Assembly: GCA_903954065.1 (NCBI GenBank)
Contig: CAJBME010000260.1
Coordinates: 1-35,226 of the forward strand
From: an uncultured bacterium
Lineage (GTDB): Bacteria; Verrucomicrobiota; Verrucomicrobiia; Verrucomicrobiales; V1-33
DNA: 35,226 nucleotides
Reading direction: 5' to 3'
The translations under genes and the position numbers were made by a program. This document shows, piece by piece, positions 10,401-17,057 of this stretch (position 1 is its first letter; every line of letters starts with the position of its first letter). The notes beneath the pieces were generated by a model. It was not told the origin of the DNA. It saw only the letters and a list, made by a program, of their open reading frames with translations, and searched no databases.

Positions 10401-10755
10401 CGGCGACACCGATGCCGACGGCCTCAGCGCCGTGCTGGAATACGCCTTCGGCGGCACCCCGCAGACACCGGATCAATCACGCCTGCCCGTCATGAGCCTC
10501 ACATCCCACACTGTCAATGGCGTCTCAGCCAACTATTTGACCCTCACCATGCAACGGCTAGTGACCGCCGATGAGGCCACCGCCGTGCCTGAGTGGTCGC
10601 CCTCGCTGACCGCCCAGGAATGGTCCCGGGATGGCGTTCTCGTCTCCAGCTCGATCAATCGCTCCACTCTGCTACTGACCGAAGTCTGGCGCGCCGCCAC
10701 GCCAGTCACCGATGGCTCGCCGTTGTTCGGACGAGTGCGCGTGACCGTGCCCTGA
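4456..10755 (+). CDS. Giant secreted multidomain protein: LamG, cadherin/Ig-like, lamin-tail and CotH domains
   Basis: This is a 2099-codon secreted protein. Residues about 171-390 form a LamG/concanavalin-like domain (LRHRWSFNEAAGT, then an NEFRVWEGALT ending). Residues about 415-590 hold an Ig-like domain and a cadherin-like 'YSP..NFSGTD..TY.ASDG' module, followed by a second cadherin-like module to about 685. A lamin-tail domain starts near 692 (INEINYNPA, then AEYIELHNP). A jelly-roll segment lies near 930-980 (DAAIVWINGVEVVRF). A CotH kinase-like region spans about 1272-1536 (LVRLRGGNSRYM, then PYDWDASFGPNW from 1516). A fibronectin-like segment precedes a second lamin-tail domain near 1795-1915 (VTEIMYHPANP, then EYIELQN). 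The C-terminus has the DTDADGLSAVLEYAFGG segment typical of Verrucomicrobiota. The start is unsure: ATG 4498 or a later codon before the hydrophobic stretch ending AGINA would leave a more normal signal peptide. The substrate is unknown; spore-coat CotH phosphorylates protein serines. Confidence 0.88.
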   Translation: MSWFPPWLHGYDAGMSVIPLALILWANRYGRRAAASRSGLLGVEAGGATSEARGNGARNNGAVARGLGGTGGLGRRLGFGGAVWGVSMASVVAGINAFTVTPAVFLPGQEVTVAWNVAAGDEITITPEVGPLAAATGSVRVTPGASTTWVLTNKTSGTTAEARAQTPAPTSLRHRWSFNEAAGTVVTDSIGGRDGTIRGPGFLRIAAPAGGANPGQVSLAGGPSGTAAYIDLPNSLLSPLREATLEGWVTINGSQSNARIFDFGTGTGGELTEPGGASTATEYLAVFSQIASSQASKRMIFRDNGSESRLDISDPATAGAQFHFAVVYDAEGNNGATPQLRYFKNGLPLGSVNTSLPLTTLTDVNNWLGRANTTSHNNLNGSYNEFRVWEGALTAQALADTAAAGPETVPQIPRIDSFSHFPGTTTSIYSGTSLRLGWVVASPPEAGPLSLTLSGGVGAVTGSSGFVTVTPQQTTTYQLQATNTAGTSTASITLTVAPSAPQAQPLDVTVPYQTATPVTLAATDLNTPAANLVFSIVDPPAHGTVTGTGPTRTYSPANNFSGTDRMTYIASDGTTDSAPATVTFTVRPAPLPPTAVSLSEATLAPTLQQGSFAGRLQTTDGNPDDQFTYSLVAGAGDTHNALFQIVGHQLLATRSLSDLAGQRLTLRVRVTDRAGLSFEQIVERSVEPQPLEVRINEINYNPARNTQLAEYIELHNPLPTAVTLDGWRLVRGVEFVFPVGTTLASGGYLVVAEDPATIDALFGVAALGPWTGGLSSDGEEIELRNADGDTVDKVTYGVTAPWPVPPNGDGPSLELIHPLADNDTGGSWRASTATPAAVSYVAAGSPGWRFRRGVSEASSPIGAWRATDFTEVIDPVDTKKNWEEADLPIGLFKRNNNSPVATLPEAGVTLKKQLPDMATFSGSTFNAAYRSVFLRKTFTVSGDIPRALLLRVMHNDAAIVWINGVEVVRFGFPPGAPADPAFNTTAIYERGNDPWSELVLTRAGTLLKPGANVLALQGWSKAPQIRTEQDDPGTYNQWDFCLDASLGTPLEATGTPGAQNSVWSLTSPPVVRAINHAPTSPKSWQSITVTAKIADAQGIGPVQVHYQVCPAGGFIPSTLPLTNSQILANPRRPLPPNPAFEDAANWLSTPMVDDGSLPSDTAGDGVFTAIIPAQPHRALVRYRITATDLTGASVRVPAENDPRKNFALFVYDTLPVYTKGTTIIPPDTLSTLPVYHWLTRATDYAALLAYTSTNQFANNADLNNLLARHYENIEGALVVGDQVIDHTLVRLRGGNSRYMGNGKRHMRFKFPDGTPFQATDEAGRPYARPWEEMLFNKLFGNKGYYDWGLVYEVGAKLWAQQGIPMPESHHLHFRVVRHANENDATNGDFWGLYQALELPEGKNFLDARNLPQGNFYKLTDWQQNGEMDQRYQAPGAPEFAEDFDNIRYNVHQTTPQSELERYLDMPLWYRYNAVQEAIRHYDLFVEPTGRHRVKNLIWYFQPKEGTNGLGQLIYMPYDWDASFGPNWNNGWDLVHNSLYNRFTINDSPTWKLPLIDRSPMKIDHRNAIRELRDLIWYRDPATGRGPLDDMIDDALAPLASFWPADRLRWPTTGAQGDHVGGAPFKAQDMKNFAFSGWTDPFNGDPTVPAGGRAAHLDTIADGPDNGLLPARPVITYAGAAGYPVDGLVFTASAFSDPQGPGTAGAIQWRVGEITDPTAPAHDPAADRIYEATAVWDSGALPATATSQAVPPVALRSGHTYRARARYRDTTGRWSHWSEPLQLTTTSSNYTAILQSHLMVTEIMYHPANPSPTETAAGFVEGDFEYIELQNISPALTLDLRNVRLTKGVDYDFSSGRLTSLTPGQRVVVVKNEAAFALRYGDSIQTTGAWDAADNLSNAGETVKVSFGAGDAIQEFRYSDLAPWPVQADKGGWSLVLRTPSSQPDHTLPTNWRASLDNNGNPGTSDGQTYDAWAAAYALTDPLGDTDADGLSAVLEYAFGGTPQTPDQSRLPVMSLTSHTVNGVSANYLTLTMQRLVTADEATAVPEWSPSLTAQEWSRDGVLVSSSINRSTLLLTEVWRAATPVTDGSPLFGRVRVTVP

Positions 10756-10913
10756 TCCACCCTCACCCGACTTTCATTTCCTCCCCACTTGCACAAGAAT
10801 CAGGCATAGGGCATGGCCGCCCTTGCCCGTCGGCCAGTTTCGTCGTTTACTCTGCCGTCAGAACGCGCCCGTCATGGCCCTCTGTCACCTGATTTCCTTC
10901 GCCCGCTTCCTTC

Positions 10914-12422
10914 ATGCAACTGTATCCGTCACCCGGGGAATTTCGCTCCCTGACCGCTCACCACAACCTCGTGGCAGTCTGGGCCGAGTTGGCTGCGGAT
11001 TATGAAACCCCTTTGGCCGCTTTCCGGAAAATCGCCCAGCCCGGCCAACACGCCTTTTTGCTGGAATCCGCCGAAAACTCCCAAGTCTCCGGTCGCTATT
11101 CTTTTCTCGGAGCCAACCCCCGCGCCGTCTTCGAAGCGCGAGGGACCCGCTGCCGGATTATCGAAAAAGGCGTGACCCAAGAGTTTGAGGCCAGTGATGA
11201 CCCGCTGCGGGAACTGGAGCGATACATGGGACGTTTCAAGGCGGCTCCAGAATCACGACTGCCTGTCTTCCACGGTGGCGCCGTCGGTTTCCTCAGCTAT
11301 GACGCCGTCCGTTGGTTCGAACCAACCGTGCCGCCACCGCCCCACGATGACCTCGGCCTGCCAGAAATGGCCTACATGATCGCCGATACACTCGTCATCT
11401 TCGATCACCGCCACCGCGTCATGCAAGTGGTCGCCAATGTCTGGATGGAAGACTTCGCCGGCCCCGAGGCCGCCGACACCGCCTACGCCGCCGCACGGGA
11501 AACCATCACCTCCCTCATCCGCCAACTGGAAGCCCCCATGCAGTTTAAACTGCTGGCCACCGATACCGAACAATCCTCCCCTTCCCCCCAGGCCGTCAGT
11601 AATCGTACCCGCGAAGATTTTGAAGCCGCCGTGCGCGCCGGCAAAGCTTACATTGCCGCGGGTGACATTTTTCAATTCGTTCCATCCCAACGATTTGCCA
11701 CTCCCTTCACCGGAGATCCGGTCGATCTTTTCCGCGCCTTGCGCCACGTCAATCCCTCCCCGTACATGTTCTGCCTGCTCTATCCGGAAGGATACGCTCT
11801 GGTCGGAAGCTCGCCGGAAGTCCACGTCCGCTGCCTCGGCGGCAAGGTGGACATTCGCCCCATCGCCGGTACCCGCCGCCGCGGGGCCACCCCCGCCGAA
11901 GATGACGCCCTCGCCGCAGAACTGCTCGCCGATCCCAAAGAACGAGCCGAACACATCATGCTCGTCGACCTCGCCCGCAATGACGTCGGCCGAGCCGCAG
12001 AATTCGGCTCCGTCGTCGTCCACGACTTCATGATCGTCGAACGCTACAGCCACGTCATGCACATCGTCACCAACGTCTCCGGCCGCCTCCGCAACGACAA
12101 AACCGCCTACGACGTCATGGCCGCCACGTTTCCCGCCGGTACCGTCAGCGGCAGCCCCAAGGTCCGGGCCATGCAAATCATCAATGAACTCGAACCCACC
12201 AAACGCAACGCCTACGCCGGCGCCGTCGGGTACTTCGGGTTCGATGGCGGATTGGATTCCTGCATCGCCCTCCGAACATGCGTGCTCAAAAATGGCGTCG
12301 CCTACGTCCAAGCCGGCGCCGGCGTCGTCGCCGATAGTAACCCCGCCAGTGAATACGAGGAAACCGTCAACAAAGCACAAGGCATGCTCCGCGCCATCGA
12401 CCGCGCCCGCGGGCTGGTCTAA
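10914..12422 (+). CDS. trpE: Anthranilate synthase component I TrpE
   Basis: This 502-residue chorismate-utilising enzyme makes anthranilate from chorismate with ammonia from the TrpG glutamine amidotransferase, the first step of tryptophan synthesis. The N-terminal LLES motif at residues 49-52 belongs to the tryptophan feedback site. The catalytic domain shows PSPYMFCLLYPEGYALVGSS, RPIAGTRRRG, DLARNDVGR, FPAGTVSGSPKVRAM, GAVGYFGFDG and the C-terminal AGAGVVADSNPASEYEET. Length and motif order are normal, and they favour TrpE over PabB. No trpG or other trp gene adjoins it, so the pathway genes appear scattered. The 158-bp upstream gap holds no visible Trp-codon leader peptide or attenuator. 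Confidence 0.95.
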   Translation: MQLYPSPGEFRSLTAHHNLVAVWAELAADYETPLAAFRKIAQPGQHAFLLESAENSQVSGRYSFLGANPRAVFEARGTRCRIIEKGVTQEFEASDDPLRELERYMGRFKAAPESRLPVFHGGAVGFLSYDAVRWFEPTVPPPPHDDLGLPEMAYMIADTLVIFDHRHRVMQVVANVWMEDFAGPEAADTAYAAARETITSLIRQLEAPMQFKLLATDTEQSSPSPQAVSNRTREDFEAAVRAGKAYIAAGDIFQFVPSQRFATPFTGDPVDLFRALRHVNPSPYMFCLLYPEGYALVGSSPEVHVRCLGGKVDIRPIAGTRRRGATPAEDDALAAELLADPKERAEHIMLVDLARNDVGRAAEFGSVVVHDFMIVERYSHVMHIVTNVSGRLRNDKTAYDVMAATFPAGTVSGSPKVRAMQIINELEPTKRNAYAGAVGYFGFDGGLDSCIALRTCVLKNGVAYVQAGAGVVADSNPASEYEETVNKAQGMLRAIDRARGLV

Positions 12423-12449
12423 AAACCGCCCATGCGGGCTGGGCCAAAA

Positions 12450-12504
12450 CCCAAGGCGATGCCTTGGGCTTTCACAGGACGCCCCGTTGGGGCTTGGGTC
12501 GTGG
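12450..12504 (+). repeat. Two-hairpin dispersed repeat, copy 1
   Basis: The first hairpin is CCCAAGGC-GAT-GCCTTGGG (12450-12468, 8-bp perfect stem). The second is GCCCC-GTT-GGGGC (12481-12493). Over 54 bp (12451-12504) it matches copy 3 (22377-22430, opposite strand) at 48 positions. Two of the six differences are a compensating A-T to G-C change in the first stem. It lies just after the trpE stop, between convergent genes, but without a T-run. It is not a simple terminator and is more like a REP/small-RNA-like element. Confidence 0.75.
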
Positions 12505-12544
12505 AGAGAGGTCTGCGATGAGGCCCTCAGTTTCCTGTTTGGGC

Positions 12545-13969
12545 TTAATATTCGGTCTTTTTCTTACCTGGCTCCGGCACTGGGTACGACCCGTCGGCAT
12601 TCGGCATGACGGGAGCTGGACCTTTTTCCGTGAGGGTGTCGATACCCGGCGCGAAATCGTGGGTGGAATTGAGCATTTGCTCGTAGGTGACGTCTTGGCC
12701 GATGTGGGCGGCCATACGGCCCATGCTGGTCACCAAACTGGCTTCGACGCCGCGCTGGACCTCATTGAACGGTGTGTTGTTTTTGATGGCGTCGATGAGG
12801 TCCTGCCATTCGAGCTCATAAGGATTCGCTTCTGGCTGCGGGTAGGCCCAGAGTTGTTTATCGCGGGCCATGTTCCAGCCGGTATAGGTCCGGCAGCGAC
12901 CCGGGGTGTGACCGGAGGTACTGACAATACCCAACCCCTTGGTGCCGTGCACATAACTGGCTGACTGGTCTTTGGCCCCGATCATCGTCCGGCCATTGAA
13001 CTGAAACACCGTGCCGTCCGCAAAAGTGTATTCGACCGCATAGCTATCGAAATTTTGGTCGATGTAATCGCCGCGGTAATGCCGCCCGCCCAAGGCATGG
13101 GCGCGCACTGGCCAAGCGTTTTTCATCCAGCAGCATTCATCAATGAAATGGATGTAAAAATCACTGAACAACCCGCCCGAGGCCCACAAGAAACTGTGGA
13201 AACGCTCAATCTGGTACAACACTTCATTTTTATCCGCCGGCTTGCGCACCGAAAAGGCCGAGGCCACCGGACCGTGCATGCGATAGCTCCGCATGAAGTT
13301 GATTTCGCCAATTTCACCGTCCTGAATGCGCTTGTGCAATTCTTGACGGCCACGGCAATGCCGGACCATCAACCCCACACCACACTTCAGGTTTTTCTCG
13401 TCCGCCTTTTTGGCCAGCTCCAGCATCCTCCGGGAGGACGGGCCGTCGGCCGTCACCGGTTTTTCCATGAATACATGCAGTCCTTTATTGATCGCATATT
13501 CGAACATCGGCGCCCGGAAAGCCAAAGGAGTCGTCAAAATCGCAATGTCACCCGCTTTCAATACGTCCAGCGCCTGTTTGTAGGCGTCAAATCCCAGAAA
13601 ACGGCGGTCTTCGGGAACATCCACCTTCCCCGGCGTCGTCTTCCATTGGTTGCTCAGGCCGCTGTACGATTCATTCAACTTGTGCTCAAACACGTCCGCC
13701 ATCGCCACTAGCTTCGTCGGCAATGAGGTCTGACCCAATGCTTGGTCAGCCGCTCCCGTACCGCGCCCCCCCGTGCCAATCAGGGCAATTTGCAGCGTAT
13801 TGTCTTCAGCAGCAAAGACATGGGGAAGAGTGACGCCAGCCAGAGAAGAAACGGCAGCCGTCCGCCCAGCCGTCCGAAGGAAATCACGACGGTTAAGAGC
13901 GCCAGTCGAGACAACGGGCAATACGCTGGCCGGGGCCGCGGAAGACACGGAATTCGGGGTGTTGTTCAT
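12545..13969 (-). CDS. Tat-exported Gfo/Idh/MocA family oxidoreductase
   Basis: This 474-residue NAD(P)-dependent oxidoreductase has a twin-arginine signal: NRRDFLRTAG at residues 26-35, then a hydrophobic stretch ending near VFAAED. The Rossmann motif IALIGTGGRGTG follows at about 61-72. The EKP motif of the family is present in LHVFMEKPVTADG, and the C-terminal alpha/beta domain carries the substrate-site segments. Tat export implies folding with bound cofactor in the cytoplasm before periplasmic release, as in glycosidase-like Gfo/Idh enzymes. It is a single gene upstream of no visible partner; tyrS ends 116 bp before its start on the same strand. The substrate is probably a sugar or cyclitol, not determinable here. 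Confidence 0.9.
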   Translation of the reverse strand: MNNTPNSVSSAAPASVLPVVSTGALNRRDFLRTAGRTAAVSSLAGVTLPHVFAAEDNTLQIALIGTGGRGTGAADQALGQTSLPTKLVAMADVFEHKLNESYSGLSNQWKTTPGKVDVPEDRRFLGFDAYKQALDVLKAGDIAILTTPLAFRAPMFEYAINKGLHVFMEKPVTADGPSSRRMLELAKKADEKNLKCGVGLMVRHCRGRQELHKRIQDGEIGEINFMRSYRMHGPVASAFSVRKPADKNEVLYQIERFHSFLWASGGLFSDFYIHFIDECCWMKNAWPVRAHALGGRHYRGDYIDQNFDSYAVEYTFADGTVFQFNGRTMIGAKDQSASYVHGTKGLGIVSTSGHTPGRCRTYTGWNMARDKQLWAYPQPEANPYELEWQDLIDAIKNNTPFNEVQRGVEASLVTSMGRMAAHIGQDVTYEQMLNSTHDFAPGIDTLTEKGPAPVMPNADGSYPVPEPGKKKTEY

Positions 13970-14085
13970 GCGGCCTCATCATGGAAGCAGCCAGCGCCCC
14001 GGCAACCTGAAGTTTTCCCTGCCTCCAGTATCAGCTTCCCGCCGAGGGCGGCCCATGTGCGTCTCCCGCCCCGCCACATTCACCC

Positions 14086-15258
14086 TCAGACAATGCGCAC
14101 CGCACTTTTCTTATCGAGCTTCAGCACGGCCCCCGCCGCCCATACCACGACGCTCTTGGGATCGGTAAGCTTGACCCCGTCCACCTGCACGCTCCCCTGC
14201 TCCACTAAACGACGCAAATCACTGGTCGATTTTTTCACCGCAAAACACTGGTCATACGCCGCCGCCAGCACCGTCAACAATCCCGCTTCCGCCGGTGGCG
14301 AAAACTCCGGCAAGCCTGCGCCAGCCAAGTCTTTTTTACTGAAACGAAGGTCCCAGTCGGCGCGCGCCGCCGCCGCCGCCTCGACTCCAGCAAAACGCGC
14401 TGCCAGCCGCTCCGCCAACGATTTCTTGGCATCCATCGGATGCGCATCCGGCGCAGGTTGCTCGCCCAGCAGGACCAAATACCACCGGCGCATCAACTCG
14501 TCAGAAATACTCATCGTCTTCCCAAAGATCTCCGAAGCCGGCTCATCCACCCCAATGTAATTGCCGTAGCTCTTGCTCATCTTGCGGACGCCATCCGTCC
14601 CCTCAAGCAAAGGCATCGTCATCACCACCTGCTGCGGCTGACCCGATCCCTTCTGCAAATCGCGCCCCACCAAAATATTAAAAAGCTGGTCCGTCCCCCC
14701 AATCTCAACATCCGCCCGGATCTCCACCGAATCCCATCCCTGCATAATAGGATATAAAATCTCATGCAATCGCACCTCCGTGCCCGCCTCCATCCGCGCC
14801 CGAAAATCTTCCCGCTGCAACATCTGATGCAACGTGACCCGACTGCACAACCGCACCACTTCAGAAAAATCCATTTTTCTAAACCAGTCGCCATTCCGCA
14901 CAATCTCCGTCTTCGAACGATCTAGGATCTTGAAGGCCTGTGCCGTATACGTCGCCGCATTGGCCACGACTTCTTCCTGCGTCAACGGCGGACGCGTGGC
15001 GCTGCGTCCTGTCGGATCGCCAATCATCGCCGTGAAATCACCAATCAATAAGACAGCGGTGTGACCCAGCTCCTGAAACTGCCTCAGCTTTTCCATGGCC
15101 ACCGTGTGCCCTAAATGAATGTCCGGCGCCGTCGGATCCACCCCCAGCTTCACGCGCAACGGCCGCCCTTCCTTCAACTTCGAAAGAAGATCGTCCTCGG
15201 AAATGATTGTGGCACAGCCACGGGCAAGCACAGCAAGTTGGTCAGCAGCAGGAAGCAT
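14086..15258 (-). CDS. tyrS: Tyrosyl-tRNA synthetase
   Basis: This class I aminoacyl-tRNA synthetase charges tRNA-Tyr. From ATG 15258 it has 390 residues: the HIGH-type motif HLGH at 48-51 (within VDPTAPDIHLGH), the tyrosine-site region YPIMQGWDSVEI...GGTDQLFN, and KMSKS at 226-230. A C-terminal S4-like RNA-binding segment (DLRRLVEQGSVQVDG) completes it. The VDPTAPDIHLGH and KMSKSYGN forms point to the TyrRS type with a KMSKS loop, distinct from the E. coli K-F-G-K form. The open frame extends 23 codons further upstream, but MLPAADQLAVLARG is the usual family N-terminus. No T-box-like leader is evident. Confidence 0.95.
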   Translation of the reverse strand: MLPAADQLAVLARGCATIISEDDLLSKLKEGRPLRVKLGVDPTAPDIHLGHTVAMEKLRQFQELGHTAVLLIGDFTAMIGDPTGRSATRPPLTQEEVVANAATYTAQAFKILDRSKTEIVRNGDWFRKMDFSEVVRLCSRVTLHQMLQREDFRARMEAGTEVRLHEILYPIMQGWDSVEIRADVEIGGTDQLFNILVGRDLQKGSGQPQQVVMTMPLLEGTDGVRKMSKSYGNYIGVDEPASEIFGKTMSISDELMRRWYLVLLGEQPAPDAHPMDAKKSLAERLAARFAGVEAAAAARADWDLRFSKKDLAGAGLPEFSPPAEAGLLTVLAAAYDQCFAVKKSTSDLRRLVEQGSVQVDGVKLTDPKSVVVWAAGAVLKLDKKSAVRIV

Positions 15259-15393
15259 GGGGTCAGAAAACAAGTTTAACGCACGGACAGACAGACAGGC
15301 AAAGTGGTCGACCTCATCAGCCGCCACCGTCCCGACTTTCCGTCCTATCCAGAATCATCCACCCTCAAACCTCAATGTCCACCCACAGAAAGA

Positions 15394-16005
15394 TCATCGC
15401 TCGCGCGGCGTTTTGTTGAGCACCCGGCGCACCGACTCCTCATCCATCGGTGCAGCCAGATCAACCGAGTACAATTGCGCCGTCTCACGCGCCGTCGGAC
15501 TCAACTGCCCAGACTCTAACGTGCGGGTCGCATAACCCCGGCGCTGCCCACTGTAATAACGATCCCCCGCCTCCCGCGCCTCACCGGTTTTATACGATTC
15601 ATTCGCCCCCGTAAAGGCGTTGGTCCGCGCCGCCTGATCTTCGTACCGACTGGCAAAGGTCCGCGCTTTCTCCCCACCCTCGCGCGCTGATTCACTCTCG
15701 AACCGCGAACGTTTTTCCGTCAGCCCCTGCGCCTGCGTTCCTGCCATATTAAAATCCTTCCCCCCCTCGCGGGCCTTCCCTTGCGCCCCTCGAAAGGAAC
15801 GCTTCAACGCCCCAGATTTAAAATCCTGTCCCTCATACCGACTCCGCTTCGTGTACGATTCGTTTGGATTCGACCCCTCAGGACTCAAAATCTGGTCGAT
15901 CCGCCGCCGCTCCACCTTCTCCTCCATCGGAGATTCATCACTGGCACACCCCACCATCCCCGCCGTGAGAAAAATACCACACAACAGAAAAATCGGGACC
16001 GGCAT
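15394..16005 (-). CDS. Uncharacterised lipoprotein with charged repeat motifs
   Basis: I do not recognise this family. From ATG 16005 the 203-residue product starts with a lipoprotein signal, MPVPIFLLCGIFLTAGMVGC, with lipobox MVGC and Cys20. The mature part is very hydrophilic, rich in Arg, Glu, Ser, Gly and aromatic residues. It contains recurring 'SRYEGQDF', 'KRSRFESE', 'FASRYEDQ' and 'ANESYKTGEAREAG' elements, which look like diverged repeats about 12-16 residues long. The C-terminus (MDEESVRRVLNKTPR) is a short amphipathic segment. No enzyme motif is visible. The upstream extension of the frame to 16152 runs into the tandem repeat region and is not credible. It probably sits in the outer membrane or periplasm. 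Confidence 0.75.
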   Translation of the reverse strand: MPVPIFLLCGIFLTAGMVGCASDESPMEEKVERRRIDQILSPEGSNPNESYTKRSRYEGQDFKSGALKRSFRGAQGKAREGGKDFNMAGTQAQGLTEKRSRFESESAREGGEKARTFASRYEDQAARTNAFTGANESYKTGEAREAGDRYYSGQRRGYATRTLESGQLSPTARETAQLYSVDLAAPMDEESVRRVLNKTPRER

Positions 16006-16119
16006 AGAAATCACAACCACGCCTCTTATTAAACCCGTCCACCGCCAACCCGCAAGAACACTCCCACTCGACGAACTGAATCTAAAACTGAATCTGAGAC
16101 ACCCACAGAGGTCAGGATT

Positions 16120-16205
16120 GGCAGTCGAATGAGTGGGGAGTGGGTGTCTCACATCGGTCGCCGGCAGTCGAATGAGTGGGGAGTGGGTGTCTCACATCGG
16201 TCGCC
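16120..16205. repeat. Perfect 43-bp tandem duplication
   Basis: The units at 16120-16162 and 16163-16205 are identical over 43 bp. Each begins GGCAGTCGAATGAGTGGGGA and ends CACATCGGTCGCC. The unit contains TGGGTGTCTC, which also pairs with GAGACACCCA just upstream at 16096-16105, so each copy offers an alternative partner for the same arm. It lies directly upstream of the lipoprotein gene (ATG 16005, minus strand) and could affect its promoter. Confidence 0.9.
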
Positions 16206-16290
16206 GTCTATTCTCCGCGCCCCGGACATCGCCCCCGACCTCTCCTATGCGGTGTTCCTTCAGAACACACCTCTTCTCTCGGATGCGGTT

Positions 16291-16336
16291 CCCAGAGCGA
16301 TGCTCTGGGCTGGTATGCATTGCCCCGTTGGGGCAA
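16291..16336 (+). repeat. Two-hairpin dispersed repeat, copy 2
   Basis: The first hairpin is CCCAGAGC-GAT-GCTCTGGG (16291-16309, 8-bp perfect stem). The second is TTGCCCC-GTT-GGGGCAA (16320-16336, 7-bp perfect stem). Both keep the same loops (GAT and GTT) and order as copies 1 and 3, while stem bases differ in a paired way. The linker between the hairpins is unrelated to the one shared by copies 1 and 3, so this is a diverged subtype. Confidence 0.7.
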
Positions 16337-16587
16337 AGGGAACGACGGCGTTTCCGATCCGGCGTGCCCTGCCACCGGGCCCGATACCGCGCCACACCGC
16401 GTCCATGCCCCAACCGGCATCACATCACATCGGGTCGGCAAGACTCTGTTCGAACCAATCTACCACCGCGTATCAAATCCCATGCCCCCACCGCGGTTCC
16501 AACCCCCTGCCACAACCGACTCCGGGTTTGCGGAAAAATCTCAAAGATGATAAATGATCGTTGATTACTTTGAAATCCTAAGAATGA

Positions 16588-16986
16588 ATGACAGGCATGT
16601 CCTCTCTGCTCTTGCCCGACTCAAGGCGTTCGATTCATCCCTCGGAAATCCGGGCGGGCGCGGCCGCTGATTTGCCCTGTGGGTTTCATTGTCCGGCCTG
16701 CGACGTTTTACTGACCGTCGCGGATCCATCGGCCTATGACGGCCGGCCGGCGCCGTGCCCGCAGTGCGCGGTCATTGTCATTCCGCCTCGTATTTTTGCC
16801 AAGCCGGCAGGGGGCGCGATGATCGATCTACATCCACTGCCAGGCCTTTCGGCGCGTGAGGGATCTCGACTCAAAATTCCGCGGGCACTGCCGCGGACCA
16901 GCGCGAGCCTCGCGAGCCGCCCCAAACCGACCGTCTTGTGGCGGCACAGTCGGGACAAAGGTCTTGACTGGTCGGACCTGGTGTGA
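16588..16986 (+). CDS. Small zinc-ribbon protein of unknown function
   Basis: I do not recognise this 132-residue protein. It has a clear four-cysteine knuckle pair near residues 35-61 (CPAC, then CPQC about 20 residues later). That is typical of a structural zinc ribbon, followed by a basic Ser/Arg/Pro-rich tail ending GLDWSDLV. The start could be ATG 16588 or ATG 16597; no strong ribosome binding site helps decide. Similar short CPxC...CPxC proteins are common in Verrucomicrobiota and Planctomycetota, often as domains resembling a zinc-finger 'prepilin-like' or DNA-binding ribbon. It stands alone between minus-strand genes. The coding probability is moderate and rests mainly on the cysteine spacing. 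Confidence 0.55.
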   Translation: MTGMSSLLLPDSRRSIHPSEIRAGAAADLPCGFHCPACDVLLTVADPSAYDGRPAPCPQCAVIVIPPRIFAKPAGGAMIDLHPLPGLSAREGSRLKIPRALPRTSASLASRPKPTVLWRHSRDKGLDWSDLV

Positions 16987-17057
16987 GGCGGGTCTAACAC
17001 TAGACTAAACTAGACGGCGAATGACTAAGCCACCGCCGCGACGAGGCGGACAGCCAC

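Larger units (their letters stand above)
16006..16587. other. Repeat-rich intergenic region without a credible gene
   Basis: This 582-bp gap separates a minus-strand lipoprotein gene from a plus-strand zinc-ribbon gene. It holds a 43-bp perfect tandem duplication, a 10-bp inverted repeat (GAGACACCCA at 16096-16105 against TGGGTGTCTC at 16141-16150), a hairpin GTGTTC-CTTCA-GAACAC (16252-16268) and copy 2 of the two-hairpin repeat. All three plus frames stay open through much of the area. That is a side effect of GC-rich repeat sequence, and none of the translations looks like protein. Confidence 0.7.

Noticed and set aside
10756..10913. Possible trp attenuator or leader peptide before trpE
   Set aside because: No short frame with clustered Trp codons and no terminator/antiterminator pair is visible.
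11253..12380. 375-codon frame antisense to trpE
   Set aside because: It is a shadow of trpE's C-rich third positions; the product is Gly/Asp/Val-rich low complexity without motifs.
12423..12544. Intrinsic terminator after trpE
   Set aside because: The hairpins there belong to the dispersed repeat and are not followed by a T-run.
16129..16564. Several overlapping plus frames and two minus frames over the repeat region
   Set aside because: All frames are open because of the tandem repeat and GC-rich sequence; the products have no protein-like composition and overlap each other.
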